From the NCBI GenBank assembly GCA_000751835.1, contig CCMQ01000008.1, positions 124,001 to 188,000 on the forward strand: a stretch of DNA of 64,000 bases. The letters are read 5' to 3'. Source of the DNA: Necropsobacter rosorum. Lineage in GTDB: Bacteria > Pseudomonadota > Gammaproteobacteria > Enterobacterales > Pasteurellaceae. The stretch's first letter is position 1. Each line of letters opens with the position of its first letter. The position numbers and the translations under genes are program-made. The notes under the pieces were generated by a model, which ran no database searches, was not told the DNA's origin, and worked only from the letters and a program-made list of their open reading frames with translations. This document shows positions 32,592 through 42,020 of the stretch, piece after piece.

Positions 32592-33137
32592 ATGATGAGT
32601 AAGTACAATCCCGCGCAAGTGCGCGAACAATTACTGCATGCCGTAGGGAAATTATTGTTGGCACAGGGCATCGCAGAATTGTCTCTCCAAAAAGTGGCGC
32701 AGGAAGCCGGTGTGAGTAAAGGCGCATTGTTTCATCATTTTGCCAATAAAGATGCCTTGCTTTCCGCGTTTTTTGCGAATTTACTGGCCGATTTTGAACG
32801 CGGTATTCTGCGGCATTTAGCGCCGAATCCGACTTATGCGGATTTTTTGTATGCTTACACGAAAGCAAGTTTTGAAGATTTAACGGTCTCGCATGATAGT
32901 GTGATTTGGGTCATGCAGTTTTTATCTTATCAGGATTATAAATTGCGCTGGCAGGATTGGCTGAATCGGACAATGCCGGCTTTCGAGACGCGAAATTCGT
33001 CACTGAATTTATTGAAATGTGCGGTAGATGGATTATGGCTGAATCTGGCCATCGGCGTGGTTCAGGTTGATGAGGTTCGGACTATTCAAGCGTTTATTTT
33101 GCAACAAATTGAGCAATATCGCGGCATAGCGCCGTAA
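32592..33137 (+). CDS. TetR-type repressor of the SMR pump
   Basis: In this 181-residue protein the HTH is at residues about 25-52 (LSLQKVAQEAGVSKGALFHHFANKDALL), and the C-terminal domain resembles TetR_C of SMR-linked regulators. The ATG directly follows the SMR stop codon (TAAATG), so translation is coupled. It probably binds the palindrome at 32215 and releases it on binding a cationic drug. Confidence 0.88.
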   Translation: MMSKYNPAQVREQLLHAVGKLLLAQGIAELSLQKVAQEAGVSKGALFHHFANKDALLSAFFANLLADFERGILRHLAPNPTYADFLYAYTKASFEDLTVSHDSVIWVMQFLSYQDYKLRWQDWLNRTMPAFETRNSSLNLLKCAVDGLWLNLAIGVVQVDEVRTIQAFILQQIEQYRGIAP

Positions 33138-33206
33138 GCGGCGGAAAAGTATATACCACGGCAGTGCGCACGCCAATAGCGTGTTTTCCGGCAAATGTCA
33201 GCCGTT

Positions 33207-33238
33207 AAAAAAGGACCGAATCCAACCGGATTCAGTCC
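33207..33238 (-). terminator. Terminator of the small secreted protein gene
   Basis: On the minus strand GGACTGAATCC and GGATTCGGTCC form an 11-bp stem with one G-T pair and loop GGTT, followed by six T. It lies about 55 bases past the stop at 33293. Confidence 0.85.
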
Positions 33239-33292
33239 TGAGCTTAGCTTGGTTAATGTTGTTATGCGCACCAAAGTGCGGTCGGTTTTCGG

Positions 33293-33544
33293 TTATTTTC
33301 TGGCGGTAATATGATTGCGCGCTTCTGCGGCAAGAGACATATAATCGCGGTAATCCTGTTCGCCGTCAGTCAGCGTATCGTTGGTATAATCTACACGATT
33401 ATTCACCGCACTTTTAGCGGATTGTACGCCGTTTAACGCCATATAATCCTGATAATCGGCTTCGCTGTCAGGGGTGTCCGCCATCACATTTAAGGATACG
33501 GCGCCGGCGAACAGTACAAGGGCTAATTTATTCATTGCTTTCAT
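33293..33544 (-). CDS. Small secreted protein with paired DY.DYM motifs
   Basis: This 83-residue protein has a Sec signal peptide (about 1-23, AGAVSLNVMA). The mature part holds two copies of one motif: DSEADYQDYMALN near its start and DGEQDYRDYMSLA near its end, about 30 residues apart. I start at ATG 33544; ATG codons 9 bases later and 24 bases earlier are possible. It is divergent from a LysR gene, with TTGTTC/GAACAA (33568-33587) between as a possible operator. It has no Cys or lipobox. Not recognised; perhaps a DUF4148-like small periplasmic protein. Function unknown. Confidence 0.75.
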   Translation of the reverse strand: MKAMNKLALVLFAGAVSLNVMADTPDSEADYQDYMALNGVQSAKSAVNNRVDYTNDTLTDGEQDYRDYMSLAAEARNHITARK

Positions 33545-33567
33545 GTTGAATTCTCTCATTAAGTTCA

Positions 33568-33587
33568 TTGTTCATAGTAACGAACAA
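33568..33587. promoter_or_regulatory. Inverted repeat between small secreted gene and LysR
   Basis: TTGTTCATAGTAACGAACAA has 6-bp arms, is close to the T-N11-A form of LysR boxes, and lies directly upstream of the small secreted gene. Confidence 0.4.
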
Positions 33588-33689
33588 ACTGCGTTCGATG
33601 CGGTTGATTATAGTCCTTTGCTTTATTATGATAAGACCGAACAAACCTAATTCTTTCTTAGGATGATCCTAATAATCGGAGCGTATCGG

Positions 33690-34586
33690 ATGAACGGTTC
33701 AATTTACGGTTATCTTGTGGTGTTTCATACCATTATCATTGAAGGCAGTATCGCCGGTGCGGCGCGTAAACTGGAGGTGGCCTCGCCCTCTGTCAGCCAG
33801 TCGCTGAAAGCGTTGGAGCAGCATATCGGCCTGCCGCTGATTAATCGCACCACCCGCAAAATGGAACTCACCGACGCCGGACAGCGTTTATTTGACAGTA
33901 CGTTTCCGCTGGTGCAGTCGCTCAATTTGGCCGTGGAAGAGGTGCGGGATTTAAGCGATATGCCGTTCGGTAAAGTGCGCATTACCCTTTCCGATCTGCA
34001 TTATTACAGTATTTTGCAGCCGCATTATGCGGAATTTTGCCGGCGTTATCCGCAGGTGCTGCTGGAAATTTCCATTAATAACGGCATGGTGGATATTCTG
34101 AAAGAAGGGTTTGATGTCGGGATCCGAATGGGCGATCGGCTGGATGATCATTTTGTTGCGCGCAAACTGACGGAAACCGGAAAAATGGGCTTTTATGTAT
34201 CCAAAGCCTATGCCGAGCAATATGGCGTGCCGAAAACGCCGGCGGAACTGAAACGGCACAAGCAGGTCGGCTTTCGTTTTACCACTTCAAATAAACTGGC
34301 GCAAACCAACGTGTATGACGACGACGGCGAACAGCTAACGCTGGATATTCCGCTTTCCATTATCACCAATAACATGATGTCAACCATTGATGCCGTTGAG
34401 CAGGGCATGGGCATCGGGCGGATTTTCAGCCTGCATCCCTGCACCAAAAACCTGATTCCGGTGCTGCCGGATTATTGGGTGATGTTCCCGCCGTCTTACC
34501 TTTTTTATCTGCAGAACAGCCAGAAAGCCAAGCGCGTGAAAGTGTTTATTGATTTTCTGCTGGAAAAAACCGCCCGCCTCAATTAA
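33690..34586 (+). CDS. LysR-type transcriptional regulator
   Basis: The 298-residue protein has an HTH at residues 5-60 (SIAGAARKLEVASPSVSQSLKALEQHIGLPLINRTTRKMELT) and an effector domain. ATG 33690 gives the usual LysR N-terminus; an in-frame ATG 27 bases earlier is also possible. It is divergent from the small secreted protein gene, which it probably regulates, and 120 bases upstream of the betaine transporter genes, which it may also affect. Confidence 0.87.
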   Translation: MNGSIYGYLVVFHTIIIEGSIAGAARKLEVASPSVSQSLKALEQHIGLPLINRTTRKMELTDAGQRLFDSTFPLVQSLNLAVEEVRDLSDMPFGKVRITLSDLHYYSILQPHYAEFCRRYPQVLLEISINNGMVDILKEGFDVGIRMGDRLDDHFVARKLTETGKMGFYVSKAYAEQYGVPKTPAELKRHKQVGFRFTTSNKLAQTNVYDDDGEQLTLDIPLSIITNNMMSTIDAVEQGMGIGRIFSLHPCTKNLIPVLPDYWVMFPPSYLFYLQNSQKAKRVKVFIDFLLEKTARLN

Positions 34587-34707
34587 AAAATCGCGCCGAA
34601 ACGACCGCACTTTGCCGACTTATTCCGCACAATCGTTTCGTGATTTGCGTTTTTTGCTTTAAAGTATAAAGCGGAAATCAAGGTGAACAATCAAAAGGTA
34701 AAAAAGC

Positions 34708-36531
34708 ATGCACAAACGGATCCGAACGCTGTTGCTGTTGTGTTTATTCAGCGCGTTTGCACAGGCGGCGCCGCAGCCGATAAAATTTGCCCGTTTAGAC
34801 TGGGAAAGCGGGCAGTTTACCACCGCCCTGCTGCGGATGATCATTGAAAAGGGGTATGGCTATCCGACGGAAGAAATTTCCGGGGCGGGCGTGGCGCTGG
34901 AAAATGCGCTGATGCAGAATGATATTCAGATTATCGGTGAAGTCTGGGTCGGCCGCTCGGAAGTGATGACGCGCGCCATTGCCGAAGGGCGGATCCGCAT
35001 TGTCGGCGACACGCTGAAAGGCGGCGCCACGCAAGGCTGGTATATTCCCGATTATGTGCGACGCCAGTATCCTGAGCTGAAAAGCGTCGCGGATTTACCG
35101 CGCTTTGCCCATTTGTTTCGGGATCCGAATGATCCTGAACGTGCCCGTTTTCTGAATTGTCCCGCCGGTTGGACCTGTGAAGTGTTCAATACCCGTTTGC
35201 TGCACAATTTGAAGCTGGAGGCGCAGTTCAACAATGTGCCGACCGGCACCGGCTCAGCGCTGGACAGCGAGATTTCCGCCTATTACGAACAGCAAAAACC
35301 GTTGTTATTTTATTATTGGCAGCCGACCGGGTTAATGGCGAAATACGCTTTCGTGCCGTTGGAGTTTCCCGCCTTTGATGGGCGCTGCTGGGCGGAATTG
35401 CTGAATGCGCACAGTCAGGATAGTTGTGTGTCGGGATTTCCCGTATCGCGGCTGTCGGTTGCGGTGTCCGCCCGATTTGCCGAGCGCTACCCCGAGCTGA
35501 TCGCGTTTTTGCAAAAGGTTGAGCTGGATGCCGATACCCTGAACCGCCAGATTCTGCTCATGAACGAGCGGCAGCACAGCGGCGAGCAGCAGGCGGCGCA
35601 GTTTCTGGCGCAATATCCGCAGCGCTGGCAACAATGGGTGTCTGCCGAAACCGCAGAGCGGCTGTCCGCACAGTTTAGCGCACCGGTTGCGAGCGACGGA
35701 TTTTTTCCGCATTGGTCGATTCAGGAACCCTTTAATCGATGGCTGAAAAATACGGTTCAGCATTACGGCGATTATTTCCGTCACATAAGTTTAACGTTGC
35801 AGCATTCACTGCTGAATCCAGTGGAGCGATTTTTTCTTTCTCTGCCGCCGTGGCTGTTTATTCTGTCGGTGTGTCTGGTGGTCTGGCACAGCACCAAACG
35901 CCCTCTGTTCACCCTGTTTAGCGGTGCCGGGTTGTTTTTGCTCGGTGCGCTGGGCGTGTGGCAGGCGTCTATGCAGACCGTGGCGTTAATGGTGGTGTCT
36001 ATCGGGTTCACCGTGATATTGGGCATCCCGCTCGGCATTGTGCTGGCCAAGCGCCGGCGTTGTTATCGTTTGGTGCTGCCGCTGCTTGATGTGATGCAGA
36101 CGATGCCGAGCTTTGTGTATCTGATTCCGGTGCTGATGCTGTTCGGGCTGGGCAAAGTGCCGGCGATGTTCGCCTGTATTATTTACGCCATTGTGCCGCT
36201 GATTCGCCTCACCGTATTGGGAATTCGCCGTATCGAGCCGGAATTGCTGGAAACCGGACGCGCGTTCGGCAGCAGTCGCTGGCAGATGCTGTGCTGGATT
36301 ATTCTGCCCTCGGCCAAAGCGCAGATTATGGCGGGCATTAATCAGACCGTGATGATGTCGCTGTCGATGGTGGTCTTGGCGTCAATGATCGGCGCGGCCG
36401 GGCTGGGACAGGTGATTTTGCAGGCGATCCAAACGTTAAATGTCGGGCAGGGGTTGCAGGCGGGCGGTGCGATTGTGATTCTGGCGATTATTGTCGATCG
36501 GATTACGCAGGGCTATGGAGGAAAGCAATGA
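34708..36531 (+). CDS. Glycine betaine/choline-type ABC transporter, binding protein fused to permease
   Basis: This 607-residue protein has a signal-like N-terminus and then a ProX/OpuAC-like substrate-binding domain, residues about 22-320 (KFARLDWESGQFTTALLRMIIEKGYGY, GEVWVGRSEVM, WYIPDYVRR, LLFYYWQPTGLMAKY). The ProW-like permease domain follows at about 375-600, with the EAA loop LLETGRAFGSSRWQMLCWIILPSAKAQIMAG. The binding domain would face the periplasm, tethered to the membrane. It imports compatible solutes such as glycine betaine under osmotic stress. The ATPase gene follows after 25 bases. Separate ProW and ProX are more usual in gamma-proteobacteria. Confidence 0.85.
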   Translation: MHKRIRTLLLLCLFSAFAQAAPQPIKFARLDWESGQFTTALLRMIIEKGYGYPTEEISGAGVALENALMQNDIQIIGEVWVGRSEVMTRAIAEGRIRIVGDTLKGGATQGWYIPDYVRRQYPELKSVADLPRFAHLFRDPNDPERARFLNCPAGWTCEVFNTRLLHNLKLEAQFNNVPTGTGSALDSEISAYYEQQKPLLFYYWQPTGLMAKYAFVPLEFPAFDGRCWAELLNAHSQDSCVSGFPVSRLSVAVSARFAERYPELIAFLQKVELDADTLNRQILLMNERQHSGEQQAAQFLAQYPQRWQQWVSAETAERLSAQFSAPVASDGFFPHWSIQEPFNRWLKNTVQHYGDYFRHISLTLQHSLLNPVERFFLSLPPWLFILSVCLVVWHSTKRPLFTLFSGAGLFLLGALGVWQASMQTVALMVVSIGFTVILGIPLGIVLAKRRRCYRLVLPLLDVMQTMPSFVYLIPVLMLFGLGKVPAMFACIIYAIVPLIRLTVLGIRRIEPELLETGRAFGSSRWQMLCWIILPSAKAQIMAGINQTVMMSLSMVVLASMIGAAGLGQVILQAIQTLNVGQGLQAGGAIVILAIIVDRITQGYGGKQ

Positions 36532-36556
36532 TAACGCAGATTAAGGCGGTTCGCCG

Positions 36557-37309
36557 ATGAATAACATTGAATTCAATAATGTCAGCAAATATTACGGCAC
36601 GCACCGTGCGCTGGATCGAGTCAGTCTCGGTTTGCCGGCGGGAAAGATCAGTTGCATAATGGGGCTGTCCGGTTCGGGCAAATCCACCTTGCTGCGCCAT
36701 ATTAACCGTCTGCTGGAGCCGAGCGAGGGGGAAATCCTGATCGAAGGGAAAAATCTGGCGGCGTTCGATGCGCATGCCTTGCAGCAGTTTCGCCGTAATC
36801 AGGTCAGTATGGTGTTTCAGCATTTCGGTTTACTGCCCCATTTATCGGTGATCGAAAATATCGAATACGGTTTAAAAGTCAAAGGGGTTAAGCGCCCCGA
36901 ACGGCGCAAGCGGGCGCTTTGCTGGCTGAATGAAGTGGGGCTGACGGATAATGCGCAAAGCCCGGTGCAGGCCTTGTCGGGCGGGATGAAACAGCGCGTT
37001 GGCATTGCCCGCGCCTTTGCCTGCGATACGCCGATTCTGCTGATGGATGAACCATTTTCCGCGCTGGATCCGATCACTCGGCAGGCCTTGCAGACTTTGC
37101 TGCTGACCTTACAGGCGAAATGGCGCAAAACCATTGTGTTTGTCAGTCACGATTTGGATGAAGTGCGTTTGCTCAGTGATTTTGTGGTGCTGCTGGAACG
37201 AGGGCGTGTGGTGCAAAGCGGCACGTTCGAGCAGCTGCAAAATCATCCGAACAGCGATTACACCGCTCAATTTATGCAAAAACGGATTGCCGATGAGAAC
37301 AACCCGTAA
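36557..37309 (+). CDS. Glycine betaine-type ABC transporter ATPase, ProV-like without CBS domains
   Basis: This 250-residue protein has Walker A GLSGSGKST near residue 38, Q-loop VFQHFGLLPH, signature LSGGMKQRVG, Walker B ILLMDEPFSALDP and switch VSHDLDE. E. coli ProV has about 400 residues with C-terminal CBS modules that sense ionic strength. Here the protein ends after the ATPase fold, so that control is missing or provided elsewhere. It pairs with the fused permease gene upstream. Confidence 0.88.
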   Translation: MNNIEFNNVSKYYGTHRALDRVSLGLPAGKISCIMGLSGSGKSTLLRHINRLLEPSEGEILIEGKNLAAFDAHALQQFRRNQVSMVFQHFGLLPHLSVIENIEYGLKVKGVKRPERRKRALCWLNEVGLTDNAQSPVQALSGGMKQRVGIARAFACDTPILLMDEPFSALDPITRQALQTLLLTLQAKWRKTIVFVSHDLDEVRLLSDFVVLLERGRVVQSGTFEQLQNHPNSDYTAQFMQKRIADENNP

Positions 37310-37368
37310 GCTTTTTTGCCGTGTTTATGGCTAATTGGCAATCAACAACAAGCCGGCATAAAAAGATG

Positions 37369-37408
37369 AAAAAAAGCACCGCACTTTTGAATGAGAAAAG
37401 TGCGGTGC
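37369..37408 (-). terminator. Inverted USS pair acting as terminator of metPS
   Basis: GCACCGCACTTTT (37376-37388) and AAAAGTGCGGTGC (37396-37408) are two USS in opposite orientation forming a perfect 13-bp stem with a 7-nt loop. On the minus strand a run of seven T follows. It ends the metP-metS transcript and probably also the betaine operon. Confidence 0.9.
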
Positions 37409-37422
37409 GTTCCGGCGAGGTT

Positions 37423-37515
37423 TTATTCTTTCGGCAGGCGTTTAATCGCGTAAACCAGCCCGCCCCAGATAATCACTAAAGCGACGATCATCATAATAAT
37501 TGCGCTGGCATTCAT
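37423..37515 (-). CDS. metS: Methionine/alanine importer small subunit
   Basis: This 30-residue protein is one membrane helix (AIIMMIVALVIIWGGLVYAI) with a basic tail KRLPKE. Its ATG lies one base after the metP stop, and its Shine-Dalgarno GGAG sits within the end of metP. MetS is the small partner of the NSS-family MetP transporter described in Corynebacterium glutamicum, where it is needed for transport. It is easily missed by gene finders because of its length. Confidence 0.9.
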   Translation of the reverse strand: MNASAIIMMIVALVIIWGGLVYAIKRLPKE

Positions 37516-37516
37516 A

Positions 37517-39025
37517 TTATTCTCCTTGTTTCTGCGTGAGTGCTTCGCTTTTCCATTTTAAACGGGAAAGCAGGAAGGAAATCACCACTAAACTTATCGA
37601 CATGCCCCAGCCGAAGGTGTTCACAAACCAGCTTGGGTAGCCTTCATAGCCTTCGGAAAAGACTTTGGCGCCTTCGCTTAATAACATAAAGGCCAGAATA
37701 CCGGTGGTGATCACGATGCACAGGCGCCAGAAAAAGCCCACTTTAAATGACGACGTTTCGTTTAAGTGATCGCCCAGCACGCCGAGTTTTTCATTAGCCA
37801 CAATGGCGATCAGCGACACGAAGGCGACAGCGACGATACCGAAATAGTTAATGAATTTATCCAGCACGTCCAGCATCGGCAAACCGGTGGTGGTGCCGAA
37901 CAACATCACCGAGACGAACATCATCGGTAAGCCGACGATAAACGTGGTTTTCACCCGGCGGGTGCGTAATTTATCCTGTACCGCGGAAATAATCACTTCA
38001 ATCACCGAAATAAACGAGGTCAGCGCGGCAAAGGTTAAGGAACCGAAAAACAGCACGCCGAGAATATGGCCGAACGGCGCCTGATTGATAATGGTCGGAA
38101 AGGCGAAAAAGGCCAGACCGATACCGCCTTTCGCCACTTCGCTCACTTCCTGACCGGCGGCGGTCGCCATAAAACCGAGTGCGGCGAACACGCCGATGCC
38201 GGCCAGCAGTTCAAAACTGCTGTTGGCAAAGCCGACTACCAAGCCGGAGCCGGTTAAATCCGAGTCTTTTTTCAAATAAGAGGCGTAGGTGATCATAATG
38301 CCGAAACAGATAGAGAGCGAAAAGAAAATCTGCCCGTAAGCGGCGATCCACACGCTCGGATCGGACAGCTTCGACCAGTCCGGCGTAAATAACGCATTCA
38401 GCCCTTTGGCGGCACCCGGTAGGAACAGCGAGGAAACCACCAGCACGATAAACATGACCACCAACAACGGCATTAAAATGCCGGAGGATTTGGCGATCCC
38501 TTTTTGTACCCCCAGCGCCAGCACGCCTAAGGCAACCAGCCAGACCGCAATCAGCGGGCCGGTCACCATGGTGACGAAATCAAAGCTGACGCCTTGTGCG
38601 ATATCGCCCATTTGCAGAAATTCGCCGATAAAAAAATCAATCGGTTTATCGCCCCAAGCGGAAGTAAAGGAAAAATAAGTATAACTTGCCGCCCAGCCGA
38701 GGACGACGGCGTAATACAGACCGATGATCACATTTACCATCACCTGCCACCAGCCGAAAGTTTCGAAATGGCGGTTAAAACGGCGATAGGATAAAGGCGC
38801 CCCGCCGCGGTGACGGTGCCCGATGGCGTAATCTAAAAACAGCAGCGGAATACCCGCGGTGAGCAGGGCGATAACGTAAGGCACGATAAACGCGCCGCCG
38901 CCGTTTTCGTAAGTGACATAAGGGAAGCGCCAGATGTTGCCGAGCCCGACGGCGGAACCGATGGCAGCGATGATAAAGGCTCTGCGGCCTGAGAAAGTTT
39001 CTCTTTTAGCAGTTGACTGAGCCAT
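37517..39025 (-). CDS. metP: Sodium-dependent methionine/alanine-type transporter, NSS family
   Basis: This 502-residue protein has 12 predicted helices. The N-terminal signature [33 protein letters not shown] is that of neurotransmitter:sodium symporters. The twelfth helix is present, unlike in LeuT-type short forms, fitting the MetP branch that works with the MetS peptide encoded directly downstream. Imports amino acids with Na+. In this genome the sodium gradient can be provided by Na+-NQR (48-54 kb). Confidence 0.88.
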   Translation of the reverse strand: MAQSTAKRETFSGRRAFIIAAIGSAVGLGNIWRFPYVTYENGGGAFIVPYVIALLTAGIPLLFLDYAIGHRHRGGAPLSYRRFNRHFETFGWWQVMVNVIIGLYYAVVLGWAASYTYFSFTSAWGDKPIDFFIGEFLQMGDIAQGVSFDFVTMVTGPLIAVWLVALGVLALGVQKGIAKSSGILMPLLVVMFIVLVVSSLFLPGAAKGLNALFTPDWSKLSDPSVWIAAYGQIFFSLSICFGIMITYASYLKKDSDLTGSGLVVGFANSSFELLAGIGVFAALGFMATAAGQEVSEVAKGGIGLAFFAFPTIINQAPFGHILGVLFFGSLTFAALTSFISVIEVIISAVQDKLRTRRVKTTFIVGLPMMFVSVMLFGTTTGLPMLDVLDKFINYFGIVAVAFVSLIAIVANEKLGVLGDHLNETSSFKVGFFWRLCIVITTGILAFMLLSEGAKVFSEGYEGYPSWFVNTFGWGMSISLVVISFLLSRLKWKSEALTQKQGE

Positions 39026-39230
39026 ATAATTACCTTTTTTATTGTTAGATGAATGTGCTAAGGGTTAGGAATATAGCGCAATATTATTTCTAGTCAATAG
39101 TTAAAAATATCATCAGGCGGCGTATTTTATTTGTGTTTATAGTTTTTAATGCTGTTTTGCGATTTTGATTTGAATAAATAATCTGTTTTTAGCGTGAAAT
39201 TAATTTATCTTGCCAAAAAGCGCGGAAACC

Positions 39231-39273
39231 GCCGCATAAAACGCTGGCAATAAAAAAGCGCGTTTTATGCGGC
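39231..39273. repeat. 14-bp inverted repeat between aroE and metP
   Basis: GCCGCATAAAACGC (39231-39244) and GCGTTTTATGCGGC (39260-39273) are perfect arms, with an A-rich 15-base loop. It lies 34 bases beyond the aroE stop and may end that transcript, although the T-run is in the loop on the minus strand. The rest of 39026-39306 is AT-rich promoter DNA for metP. Confidence 0.6.
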
Positions 39274-39306
39274 ATTAAGGTCAACTAGGATTTCTCTTTT
39301 GAAGCG

Positions 39307-40116
<810 letters not shown>

Positions 40117-40686
40117 TTATCCTTGTCTGATTACTTGATTGGTCAGCAGATCGCGGATGGTCGACGGGTTTTCTGCCTGCCCCGTCGCCATTTCCAACAC
40201 CGGGAAATCCGCGCCGAACTGGGCTTTCACTTCCTGTGCGGTACGGCACGGCGGCAATCCGCTTAAATTGGCGCTGGTGGAAATCAGCGCAAATCCCGTC
40301 TGTTCGCACAACAAACGCACCGCCTCATGGCGGCATAAACGGATTGCAATGCTGTCAAAACGCCCGGTTAAAAAGGCCGGCGTGCCCGGTGCAGCCGGAA
40401 CCAGCCAAGTGGTCGGGCGATCGTAACGGGCGGTGAGGCGCTGCAACTGTGCGGCATCAAGGGCGGCGATATTAATAAAAGGCTGTAGATAACTTAAGGT
40501 CGGCGCGACCAAAATCAGGCCTTTTTCCACAGGACGCTGTTTCAAAACTAATAATTTTTGTACCGCACTTTCGTTCAGCGGATTGCAACCCAGACCGAAT
40601 ACCGCTTCGGTGGGATAGGCGACAACCTGATTGTGTTTCAGTTGTTCAACGATATATTGCACATTAGCGGGGTGTTGCGTATTCAT
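40117..40686 (-). CDS. tsaC: Threonylcarbamoyl-AMP synthase
   Basis: This 189-residue protein of the Sua5/YrdC family reads [16 protein letters not shown] near the N-terminus, [21 protein letters not shown] and [12 protein letters not shown]. It makes threonylcarbamoyl-AMP from threonine, bicarbonate and ATP, the first step of the t6A37 tRNA modification. It is the short TsaC form, without the Sua5 C-terminal domain. The start overlaps the yrdD stop by four bases. Confidence 0.95.
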   Translation of the reverse strand: MNTQHPANVQYIVEQLKHNQVVAYPTEAVFGLGCNPLNESAVQKLLVLKQRPVEKGLILVAPTLSYLQPFINIAALDAAQLQRLTARYDRPTTWLVPAAPGTPAFLTGRFDSIAIRLCRHEAVRLLCEQTGFALISTSANLSGLPPCRTAQEVKAQFGADFPVLEMATGQAENPSTIRDLLTNQVIRQG

Positions 40687-41231
40687 AGTGCCGTGTCAAA
40701 AATATGCCGACAGCCTCGTGCCGCACATTGCCAAGTGCGGTGCGTTTCGCTTTCTTTTTTTAAGCTGCAAACCTGTCCGCCGCAGGCGGGACAGCTGACG
40801 GCATAAGGCTTGTCGGGTAAGGTGAATTTACATTTCGGGTACCGGCTGCAACCATAGAATAGTTTTCCTTGCCGTCCGCGTCTGGCTACCAGCGTTCCCT
40901 GCCCGCATTCCGGACAGCCGATCGTCTGTTCCGGCGGCGGGGCCTCTTCCTGCACCACAAACTGACATTGCGGATAGTTGCTGCAACCGATAAACATCCC
41001 GTAGCTGCCTTGTTTTAACTGTAAAACATGACCGCACTGCGGGCAGCGTTGAGGGAGCGATTTAATAATTTGCGTGTTGTGATGCGGCTGTAACGGTTTG
41101 AGGAAATCGCAATCCGGATAATTACTACAGCCTAAAAACAAGCCCTTTTTGCCTTTTTTCATCACCAGCGGCGAGCCGCACTGCGGGCAAGGCTCGGTTT
41201 GTTTGGTCGGTTGAAAAAGACGCTTGTTCAT
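40683..41231 (-). CDS. yrdD: Topoisomerase-type zinc-ribbon protein, YrdD-like
   Basis: In this 182-residue protein four zinc ribbons follow one another: [65 protein letters not shown] and a more divergent CPACGGQVC with CAARGC. These are the C4 ribbons found at the C-terminus of topoisomerase I, and they bind single-stranded nucleic acid. It is always near tsaC-aroE in relatives. The precise role is not established. A USS lies in the last ribbon. Confidence 0.9.
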   Translation of the reverse strand: MNKRLFQPTKQTEPCPQCGSPLVMKKGKKGLFLGCSNYPDCDFLKPLQPHHNTQIIKSLPQRCPQCGHVLQLKQGSYGMFIGCSNYPQCQFVVQEEAPPPEQTIGCPECGQGTLVARRGRQGKLFYGCSRYPKCKFTLPDKPYAVSCPACGGQVCSLKKESETHRTWQCAARGCRHIFDTAL

Positions 41232-41356
41232 AATATTTCCGCTTGCTGATTAGGGACGATTAAGCCGAATGCTTGGCGCCGGCATGTCGTTTTTGCGTTT
41301 GCCGTCGGCAATTTTAAGCGACAATGGCGCCGAACGCAATGCGCCGCCGTCGCCTT

Positions 41357-41953
41357 TTACGGCAGCTCGATGCCGGCATGGCGTAGCAGCTGCGCGGTTT
41401 CGAACACCGGCAGTCCCATAATGCTGGTAAAACTGCCTTCAATATGCCGGATGAAAATGCCGCCCATGCCCTGAATACCGTAGGCGCCGGCTTTATCCAT
41501 CGGTTCTTTGCCGGCGATATAACGCCGGATGTCATCCTCCGTCAGCGCGGTAAAGCATACTTGGCTGGTTTGCACAATGTTATGCCGGCGGGCTTGGTGG
41601 AACAGGCAAACGGCGGTCATCACCTGATGAGTACGGCCGGACAGGCGACGCAGCATCTGCGCAGCGTGCGCGTCATTGCGCGGTTTACCGAGAATTTGTC
41701 CCTCCGCGACCACAATGGTATCGGCGGACAGAAACGGTAAGTGCGGTGGTTTTTGCTGCTGTTTTTGCCATAATGCCACCGCCGCCCGGTTTTTTTGCTG
41801 CGCCATGCGCATAACGTAATCCGCCGGCGTTTCCCCTTTGCGCGGGGTTTCGTCAATGGCGGCGGCAAACACTTCGACATGCAGCCCGAGCTGCTGCAAA
41901 AGCTGTAGGCGGCGCGGACTGTTTGAGGCCAGATAAAGTTGGGTTGTGGACAT
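41357..41953 (-). CDS. yhdE: Maf-family nucleotide pyrophosphatase, YhdE type
   Basis: This 198-residue protein reads LYLASNSPRRLQLLQQLG (SxSPRR nucleotide motif), FAAAIDETPRKGETP, SADTIVVAEGQILGKP and AGAYGIQGMGG. The YhdE branch hydrolyses dTTP, UTP and modified forms to monophosphates, cleaning the nucleotide pool. I start at ATG 41953; a GTG one codon earlier is possible. It is divergent from rmuC. Confidence 0.92.
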   Translation of the reverse strand: MSTTQLYLASNSPRRLQLLQQLGLHVEVFAAAIDETPRKGETPADYVMRMAQQKNRAAVALWQKQQQKPPHLPFLSADTIVVAEGQILGKPRNDAHAAQMLRRLSGRTHQVMTAVCLFHQARRHNIVQTSQVCFTALTEDDIRRYIAGKEPMDKAGAYGIQGMGGIFIRHIEGSFTSIMGLPVFETAQLLRHAGIELP

Positions 41954-42020
41954 CACATTGATCGGTTGTTTATTCGGAAGGAATTTAGTTTATACTTAAG
42001 CGGCAAAATAAGGAATAGCT

